From the NCBI RefSeq assembly GCF_000741785.1, contig NZ_JGZP01000028.1, forward strand, positions 1 through 50,310: a stretch of DNA of 50,310 bases, written 5' to 3'. Position numbers and translations under genes: made by a program. Within the stretch, counting starts at the first letter, position 1. Every line of letters begins with the position of its first letter. Positions 44,839 through 50,310 of this stretch are shown one piece after another. The notes under the pieces are model-generated. The model ran no database searches. It was given only the letters and a program-made list of their open reading frames with translations, and was not told where the DNA came from. This DNA is from Bifidobacterium stellenboschense (GTDB lineage: Bacteria > Actinomycetota > Actinomycetes > Actinomycetales > Bifidobacteriaceae).

Positions 44839-45510
44839 ATGCAGCTCAAAGCCGTGTTCTGGGATCTCGACGGCACGCTCATCGATTCGGAGCCGCTGTG
44901 GCATGCGGGCGAGTTCGAACTCGCCGAAGCCAACGGCGGCCATTGGAGCGAAGACCTCGGCTGGCAGTGCTCCGGCACGCCCGTACCCGACGTGGCGCGC
45001 AAGATGATCGAACACGGTTGCACGCTGAGCGTCGAGGAGATCGACAAGCAGCTCAAGGACTACGTGTTCAACGCCGAAATCGCGCACCTGCCGTGGATCG
45101 ACGGCGTACTCGACGTGCTGCGCTCGCTTAAGGACGCGGGCGTCCCCTCGATGCTCGTCACCACGTCGCCGCGCCGCATGGCCGACAACATCATGAAGCA
45201 GTCTGACGGCCTGTTCGCCGGGTACGTGTGCGGCGACGACGACGCCAAGCACAAGCCGGATCCGGCGCCTTACCTGCTCGCCGCGTCGAAACTCGGCATC
45301 GCGCGCGAAGACATGGATCATTGCGTCGTGTTCGAGGACACGCCCGTCGGCATCGCCGCCGGCGTCGCCTCCGGTGCGACCGTGATCGCGCAGACCTGCA
45401 CGATCCGCACCGACACGACCGGCCTCGGCCAGTTCGATTCGATCGACGGCTACGCGGGCATCACCGTGGACGTGATCGACAGCTACGTGCGTCGCCGTCT
45501 CGCGGCGTGA
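44839..45510 (+). CDS. HAD superfamily phosphatase (beta-phosphoglucomutase-like subgroup)
   Basis: The 223-residue protein starts MQLKAVFWDLDGTLIDSEPLWH, the HAD motif I of the phosphatase/phosphomutase-like subgroup, and continues with SMLVTTSPRR (motif II), KHKPDPAPYLLAA (motif III) and VFEDTPVGIAAGVASGATVIA (motif IV). All catalytic positions are present. It likely dephosphorylates a small sugar phosphate in the cytoplasm. GGAGGAAAT before the ATG at 44839 decides the start. It stands alone behind the dnaK operon. Confidence 0.88.
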   Translation: MQLKAVFWDLDGTLIDSEPLWHAGEFELAEANGGHWSEDLGWQCSGTPVPDVARKMIEHGCTLSVEEIDKQLKDYVFNAEIAHLPWIDGVLDVLRSLKDAGVPSMLVTTSPRRMADNIMKQSDGLFAGYVCGDDDAKHKPDPAPYLLAASKLGIAREDMDHCVVFEDTPVGIAAGVASGATVIAQTCTIRTDTTGLGQFDSIDGYAGITVDVIDSYVRRRLAA

Positions 45511-45727
45511 TCGCCATAGTCGCCGTAGCGCATAGTGCGCTTCCTAAGCGTCTTCTTACCGGGCTACTGGTAGGGTGATTGACGGTTTTCGGATGCGTGT
45601 CTGCCGGGCGATCATCCGATGCGTCGGTGGCCTGCGATGCGGGCGGCAACACCGCGCACGGCAACCCGGCAGGCCGATTCGTAAGGTATTTCCGTAAGGT
45701 ATCAGGACTTATAGGACTCACACTCAT

Positions 45728-46549
45728 ATGGGCTTCATTCACTTTATCGTCGAACTGCTGAAGGATCCGCGCGCCGCCATCGCCGGATGGATCGCGATGG
45801 GCGTGGCGCCGACGCTCGGCTTCATCTTCCTCATCGTCTTCATCGAGACCGGCGTCGTGTTCTTCCCGTTCCTGCCGGGCGATTCGCTGCTGTTCGCCGC
45901 CGGCGTGTTCGCCGCGCCCGACGCGGCCACCGGCAAGGTGGCATTGCCGCTGCAGTACCTGCTGCCGGTCGTGTGGTGCGCGCCGATCATCGGCGACCAG
46001 TGCAACTACTTCATCGGACACTTCTTCGGCCGTCGCATCATCGCCTCCGGCAAAGTCAAGGCCATGACGCCGGAACGCGACGACCAGCCCGAGGAACAGC
46101 TCACGACCACGAAGTACGCCATTCTGGAGGATGTCTCGCGCACGGTGGAGCCCGGCGCCGCCGTCATCTCCGATCCGCTCAACGGTTCCATGTACGGCAA
46201 GGCCGCGTTCGACGTGAACATGCTCTACCCGATCTACAACCCGATGGTCGAGAAGAACGGCGCGATCTTCGGCGCGGTCGAGCGTGCGTTCGGCTCCGGC
46301 GACAAGACGACCGTACTGGATACGGTCTGCCCGATCGAACAAGGCAAGCCCGAGTACTTCCTCGTGATGGGCGGGCAGGCTCCGAGCCTGGAGATGTTCA
46401 CGTTCCGTCAGCAGTATGACCCGTTCCACCGCGAGGACCTCGTCGCCGAATATGTGTCCGACGGCACGCTCGTCAAGGTGCGGGACTATTCGGACAGGGC
46501 CGGGTACGCCAAGGGCTGGGCGCTCTACCGCTTCGGCTGTGCGGGCTGA
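45728..46549 (+). CDS. DedA-like membrane protein with an unrecognised C-terminal half
   Basis: Residues 1-100 match the N-terminal half of DedA/SNARE-associated proteins: FIVFIETGVVFFPFLPGDSLLF with the FLPGDSLL motif, then IIGDQCNYFIGHFFGRR. The second half of DedA, with its re-entrant loop and R-containing helix, is missing. From about residue 105 the sequence is soluble and unfamiliar (ISDPLNGSMYGKAAFDVNML, EYFLVMGGQAPSLEMFTF). No frame break explains it. The 3' end overlaps the convergent gene at 46525 by 25 bases. It may be a fusion or a divergent DedA whose function has changed. Confidence 0.6.
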   Translation: MGFIHFIVELLKDPRAAIAGWIAMGVAPTLGFIFLIVFIETGVVFFPFLPGDSLLFAAGVFAAPDAATGKVALPLQYLLPVVWCAPIIGDQCNYFIGHFFGRRIIASGKVKAMTPERDDQPEEQLTTTKYAILEDVSRTVEPGAAVISDPLNGSMYGKAAFDVNMLYPIYNPMVEKNGAIFGAVERAFGSGDKTTVLDTVCPIEQGKPEYFLVMGGQAPSLEMFTFRQQYDPFHREDLVAEYVSDGTLVKVRDYSDRAGYAKGWALYRFGCAG

Positions 46550-47976
46550 ACGTGGGCGCCGAAGACCGTGGATGCGCTTTGCGCGAAGCATAATCCTCCC
46601 AGCACCGTCATCGGCAGGAAGTAGCGGTATTGCATGCCTTCGACCATGGCGGAGCCCGACGGCGTGTATTGCAGCCACAATGCCAGATAGGTGAGCAGGA
46701 TGATGCCGATGATTATGATGCACGCGCACCACCAGAACACGGTCTCACGTTTCCGCAGGGTATGCCTGACGGTTGCGGCGATGGTTGCGGCGAGCAGCAT
46801 GGCGCCCATCAGCAGCATCGCGATCCAACCGCATCGGATGATCAGTGTGTCGGATCTGACGTTCAGGTTCGCGTGCCCTGTGACGGCGGATAGGCATATC
46901 GCCTTGATGGTGCGCCACATGAACGGAGCATCGGTGAGCAGCGCGTGCTTGCGTCCGGCCATCTCGTCATAGGAGACCATCATCGGGGTGGTGACGAACC
47001 AGCTGTTCGCCTTCATCCAGAATGCCGAACAGCCGAGTGCCATCAGATCGCCGACCGCCGGAATCCACATGCCTCCCTTTGCCTGAGCCGGGTTTCCGTG
47101 CCCTTGTTGTATCCATGGAATCAGCGGTGCGAGCAGTATCAGCGGCGCGTAGACGAACTTGCACATCGCCAGCAGCAGGCACACCGCCGCGAGCGCCGTG
47201 TAATACCGGGGCGTCGCGCGGCGGTATAACGCCCGCATCAGCATGCAGGACAGCAGGATGGCGATCGCCTGCGTCATCGAATCGGCGGAGATGGCGAAGG
47301 GGTAGCGGTACAGCATGAGCTGGCTGAGCATGATCAGCGCGGCGAAGATGCGCCATTTGGGCAGCAACGCCACCGCGACGGCGGTGCAGCATGCGTAGAC
47401 CGCCAGCATGAATGCTTCGGCGAGGTAGTAGGTGGGTTGCGCGGGGATGCCTGCCAGCTTGCCGAGCGCGAACGCGGCGAGTTGGGGCAGATACGCGATC
47501 GGCGAGTTGATCGCCGTGTTGTTGTACGGGACGTCCGCGCCGTTGCCGTCCGATGCGGTGATGGTGTCGACCAGCACCGCGTTGGGGTCGTAGCCGTCGT
47601 CCTGCTTGTGCGAGTAGTCGATCCACTCCCAGTCGACGTGCCCGCCCACGTTTTCACGGCTGTTGTGGAGCTTGCTCAATGACGTCACCGGTCTGGCGAG
47701 TACGTCTCCGTTGAGTATTCCATCGATCCGGTATACGTGCGCCCATATGTCCGGGGTATGCCCGGGTGTGGTTGCCGCCATGAACGCTCCACCGATGATC
47801 AGGGTGGCGATGGCGACCAGCAGTGGCAGCAGTCGTTGCAGCGCCCGTGATGCAGGGGTCTTGGTTTCGGGAAGGCCGGATGAGGTCCGTGACTCGTCGG
47901 TGGTTCGAGCGGCAGCGGCTTGGGTGGTCGCGGTTCGTGCGGGTGTGGTCATCGATGTTCTCTTCGACTTCCTCAT
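46525..47976 (-). CDS. polytopic membrane protein, DUF2142-like
   Basis: The 483-residue protein has a cytoplasmic S/T/R-rich N-terminus, then 10-12 predicted membrane helices. The first large extracytoplasmic loop contains TPDIWAHVYRIDGILNGDVLARP and HDPNAVLV-like DGYDPNAVLVDTITASD, and the region VPYNNTAINSPIAYLPQLAAF with PISYLPQ-type motif is typical of DUF2142, a family of putative glycosyltransferase-like membrane proteins linked to surface polysaccharides. A TATACAGT box lies about 50 bp upstream on the minus strand. ATG at 47952 is an alternative start. Confidence 0.7.
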   Translation of the reverse strand: MRKSKRTSMTTPARTATTQAAAARTTDESRTSSGLPETKTPASRALQRLLPLLVAIATLIIGGAFMAATTPGHTPDIWAHVYRIDGILNGDVLARPVTSLSKLHNSRENVGGHVDWEWIDYSHKQDDGYDPNAVLVDTITASDGNGADVPYNNTAINSPIAYLPQLAAFALGKLAGIPAQPTYYLAEAFMLAVYACCTAVAVALLPKWRIFAALIMLSQLMLYRYPFAISADSMTQAIAILLSCMLMRALYRRATPRYYTALAAVCLLLAMCKFVYAPLILLAPLIPWIQQGHGNPAQAKGGMWIPAVGDLMALGCSAFWMKANSWFVTTPMMVSYDEMAGRKHALLTDAPFMWRTIKAICLSAVTGHANLNVRSDTLIIRCGWIAMLLMGAMLLAATIAATVRHTLRKRETVFWWCACIIIIGIILLTYLALWLQYTPSGSAMVEGMQYRYFLPMTVLGGLCFAQSASTVFGAHVQPAQPKR

Positions 47977-48060
47977 GGTGCTGTGTGGCGCTGTGGAACA
48001 GCCGGCGGTTGCGCTCGTCCTACTGTATAGTCTCGGACGGAACCGCCGTGTGCCGCATCG

Positions 48061-48380
48061 TGAACGCCGTATGAACGATTCCCGAGGGCTTGGCTTTACG
48101 CGCATCGATGCTCGTTTCTGTCATATGTCATCGGCGGCAGCAATTGCGGCATCGTGAATGGGGACGCAGCATGGCATGCCGGCGCGAGGAGGGGAATGGG
48201 ATGGGGACGCCGCTTGCCCCCGGTCCGCCGTGTGCCGGTTGGCATGAACGGTGCATGAACGGTTGCTGAGGGCTTGGGTCCGCGTGCATGGGTGCTTGCG
48301 TTGGTCATATATCATCGGCAGCAGTGATTCGAGCACTCGTGAACGGAGACGACATATGCCAGATCGGCGCGAGGAACCGA
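48061..48380 (+). repeat. imperfect direct duplication of the deacetylase promoter and 5' end
   Basis: About 135 bp (48061-48197) recur imperfectly at 48245-48380, including GAGGGCTTGG, the CATATNTCATCGGC segment, GTGAA..GG and the start region up to CGGCGCGAGGA. The second copy carries the real start codon. Confidence 0.75.
48171..48269 (+). pseudogene. 32-codon fragment matching the N-terminus of the deacetylase
   Basis: ATG at 48171 encodes MACRREEGNGMG..., aligned with MPDRREEPNRPG at the start of the gene at 48356. It is open for 32 codons and ends in TGA. It appears to be a relic of the duplication above and is probably not a functional gene. Confidence 0.4.
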
Positions 48381-50062
48381 ACAGGCCGGGGGAGGCCGCC
48401 CGCACCGTCCGTGCCGGTCTGCCATCAGACGGCGATGGTCCTCGTGAGGAGACCGCCGGGAACGTTGTGGGGACCGATGGTCATTCCGCAGGCGCGGAGG
48501 ATGCGACCGGTGCCTGGAACCAGGCGCACGCGCGCGACGGCGGCCATTTCGCAGGCGCGGAGGATGCGAGAGATGCGGGACGCGTCCGGAATGTCCGGCG
48601 GTTGCGCGTCTTCGGCGTGTGCGCGGTGATCGTGCTGTTGTTGGTGGGTGCTGTCGCCGCCGCGTATCGGCCGGCGTACGACTATTACCGCAGGGCGATT
48701 GCGGACTGCATCGAATGGTCGAACTCGTACGCGTTGAGCGTCCAGCGGTTCCGCGGCCTTGCGGACGAGGCCACGAAGGTGATCAAGGACGATGTGCCTT
48801 CGGTCGTGCCGCGGTTGCGCGCGGAGGTTGACGCGGACGCCGCGCGGACGCCCGCATTGTTCGGCGCGTCCGGTTGTGCCGCGAGGCAATGGCCCGGTGC
48901 GTTGCACGACAAGGCCGAACGGTTCCGCGCGTTGACGTCGCGTTCCGAAGCGCGTATCGCCGCCGTCCACAAGGCGTCCGATGCGTTGATGGACGAGCGT
49001 CTCGCGCGCTATCCGCAGGCGATCGCCGCGGCCCGCGCGCAGCTGTCGGCGCTTGTTGCGGGCGTCGAGGCGCTGCATGACGCCACCACGAAGACGGCGT
49101 TGGATGAGGCGCGGGCGCTTCTCGCCGGCGGTTCGCCCAGCGCTGGTTCGCCCAGCGCTGGTTCGTCCGGCACCGGTTCGTCCGGCACCGGTTCGTCCAG
49201 CACCGGTCCGTCCAGCACCGGTTCGTCCGGCACTATGCCGTCCGATATCTCCGATGCCCCGCGGTCCGCGCTCGCCGACTATCGTCGCGCGCGTGAAGCG
49301 CTGCTCGACGCCGCGGACACGGCCGTGAAGGCGGCCAATCGGGCGCGTGGCATCGATTGCGAGGCCGCCTCCTCGCGTTGCATCGCCCTGACCTTTGATG
49401 ACGGGCCCAACGCCGTGACCACGCCGCAGGTACTCGATGCGTTGGAGCGTGCCGTAGCCGCGCAGGGGAGTCATGAACAGGGGCGTCGCGAACAGGGGTA
49501 TCAGGGGCGGCAAGGCCGCGGCGCGCGTGCCACGTTCTTCGCGGTGGGTGGCTCCGTCACCCAAGACACCCGTCAGCTTCTTGCCCGCGCGAACAAAGAC
49601 GGCTTCCCATACGGGAGCCATACGTGGTCGCATGTGGATCTGCCGCAGATCATGGCCTCCGGCGCGCAGCATCATGAGCTCGACGATGCCTCCGCCGTGA
49701 TCGCGCAGGCGTCCGGACGTCCGGTGAACCTGATTCGTCCGCCGCATGGGGCGCTTGACGAGCCGAGCCGCGCGTATGCGGAGGGAATGGGTGCGGGGCT
49801 CGCCTTGTACGACGTCGACTCCTACGATTGGAGCGTCGGCGCGAACGCGCATACCGTCAAGGAGAAGGTGCTCGCTCAGGTGCGGCCCGGCTCGATCGTC
49901 CTTCTGCATGACATCCAGCCGCATACCGCAGCCGTATTGCCTGAGCTGTTGGACGAGCTGCGCGCCCGAGGGTATGAGTTCGTCACCATTCCCGAGCTGA
50001 CCGGCGAATACCCGCGGCCGGGCGCGGTCTACTATGCGCGCGACAACATCCTGCGCATGTAG
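48356..50062 (+). CDS. membrane-anchored polysaccharide deacetylase (NodB domain)
   Basis: The 568-residue protein has an 80-residue cytoplasmic N-terminus, one membrane helix (about 83-103, VFGVCAVIVLLLVGAVAAAY), a helical region (110-250), a low-complexity linker of GSPSA and SSGTG repeats (about 260-295), and a NodB deacetylase domain from residue 340. All five motifs are seen: TFDDGP (metal and base), HTWSH, RPPHG, DVDSYDW and VLLHD. Members remove acetyl groups from peptidoglycan N-acetylglucosamine or exopolysaccharide outside the membrane, with a divalent metal. A Gln/Gly/Arg-rich insertion interrupts the domain between motifs 1 and 2. GGAGAC precedes the ATG. Confidence 0.85.
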   Translation: MPDRREEPNRPGEAARTVRAGLPSDGDGPREETAGNVVGTDGHSAGAEDATGAWNQAHARDGGHFAGAEDARDAGRVRNVRRLRVFGVCAVIVLLLVGAVAAAYRPAYDYYRRAIADCIEWSNSYALSVQRFRGLADEATKVIKDDVPSVVPRLRAEVDADAARTPALFGASGCAARQWPGALHDKAERFRALTSRSEARIAAVHKASDALMDERLARYPQAIAAARAQLSALVAGVEALHDATTKTALDEARALLAGGSPSAGSPSAGSSGTGSSGTGSSSTGPSSTGSSGTMPSDISDAPRSALADYRRAREALLDAADTAVKAANRARGIDCEAASSRCIALTFDDGPNAVTTPQVLDALERAVAAQGSHEQGRREQGYQGRQGRGARATFFAVGGSVTQDTRQLLARANKDGFPYGSHTWSHVDLPQIMASGAQHHELDDASAVIAQASGRPVNLIRPPHGALDEPSRAYAEGMGAGLALYDVDSYDWSVGANAHTVKEKVLAQVRPGSIVLLHDIQPHTAAVLPELLDELRARGYEFVTIPELTGEYPRPGAVYYARDNILRM

Positions 50063-50104
50063 CACCCGCATCGCCGGGTAGGTTGGCGTCACAGGGGGAG
50101 GGCC

Positions 50105-50130
50105 GCATTGCCGGGTTGGGCCGGCAATGC
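50105..50130 (+). terminator. hairpin after the deacetylase gene
   Basis: A 10-bp perfect stem (GCATTGCCGG) with a six-base loop; no T run follows. Confidence 0.5.
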
Positions 50131-50310
50131 CGCCGGTCCGAGACTGGCCTCCCGTCCGTGGCTGGCTGCCGGTGTGCGACTGGCCTCCCGGCGGCGACTG
50201 GTCTCCCGTCCGCGACTGGCTTCCGGTCTGCGTCTGGCTTCCCGTCCACGTCTGGCCTCCCGTCCGTGACTGGCCGCCGGTCCGCGACTGGCTTCCGATC
50301 CGCGACTGGC
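50127..50310 (+). CDS. possible reading frame across the 18-bp repeat (partial, runs off the end)
   Basis: From ATG at 50127 the frame encodes MPPVRDWPPVRGWLPVCDWPP and stays open to the window edge, using the same hexapeptide frame as the protein tail at 43-351. No convincing ribosome site precedes it. The other frames are also open because the unit is 18 bp. Confidence 0.2.
   Translation, partial: MPPVRDWPPVRGWLPVCDWPPGGDWSPVRDWLPVCVWLPVHVWPPVRDWPPVRDWLPIRDW
50135..50310 (+). repeat. 18-bp tandem repeat array, right copy
   Basis: Nearly ten 18-bp units of the type GGTCCGCGACTGGCTTCC fill 50135-50310, up to the edge of the window. Bases 50241-50310 are identical to 121-190, in the same orientation. 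Confidence 0.9.

Noticed and set aside
48356..50062. Long open frames on the opposite strand of the deacetylase and of several other genes
   Set aside because: They are high-Arg, low-complexity shadow frames expected in GC-rich DNA and lack ribosome sites or family motifs.
1..50310. Window as a circular element because both ends share sequence
   Set aside because: The identical 70 bases are at 121-190, not at base 1, and the window carries core chromosomal genes such as dnaK; a dispersed repeat explains it better.

Overview
The window looks like a chromosomal segment of a Bifidobacterium (high-GC actinobacterium). The DnaK-GrpE-DnaJ-HspR operon has bifidobacterial-type sequence, a HspR (HAIR) operator lies upstream of dnaK, LacI-type regulators and binding-protein-dependent sugar importers are abundant, and the surface glycosidases end in LSxTG sortase signals. 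No rRNA, tRNA, CRISPR array, phage or insertion sequence was seen by eye.

Layout. 1-2.65 kb: tail of a membrane protein with an 18-bp coding repeat, a nitroreductase, a DUF4235 protein and a histidine phosphatase. 3-10.1 kb: a sugar-import locus with a lipoprotein binding protein, a LacI repressor on the other strand, two permeases and a GH13 alpha-glucosidase. The permease operon ends in an unusual structured intergenic region: a four-hairpin module present twice with compensatory stem changes (7645-7898). 10.5-25.5 kb: a plant-glycan-type locus with a LacI regulator, a GH31 glycosidase, an ABC importer (binding protein plus two permeases), two paralogous secreted and wall-anchored clan GH-A glycosidases and a cytoplasmic GH43_24-like exo-beta-1,3-galactanase. 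TAATACGTATTA-type palindromes tie its promoters together. The second large glycosidase has its signal peptide and catalytic domain in different frames, separated by a G5 run. 25.8-39.9 kb: a DUF624 protein, then a maltodextrin locus (malQ, a GH13 glycosidase, a MalE/F/G-like importer, a pullulanase-type debranching enzyme, a HAD phosphatase, a TraX-family protein and a LacI regulator) with GCAAACGTTTGC-type operators. 40.2-44.7 kb: dnaK-grpE-dnaJ-hspR. 44.8-50.3 kb: a HAD hydrolase, an atypical half-DedA protein, a polytopic membrane protein, a NodB-type polysaccharide deacetylase, and a second copy of the 18-bp repeat that runs off the right end.

How the genes work together. Three CUT1-type importers are encoded, each with a binding protein and two permeases but no ATPase, so they probably share an ATPase encoded elsewhere (MsmK-like). 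In the plant-glycan locus the model is that wall-anchored GH-A enzymes release oligosaccharides, the importer takes them up, and GH43_24 and GH31 finish degradation inside the cell. In the maltodextrin locus imported glucans are debranched and disproportionated by cytoplasmic enzymes. Each locus carries its own LacI-type regulator next to candidate operators. The substrates of the first two importers are inferred only from neighbouring enzymes.
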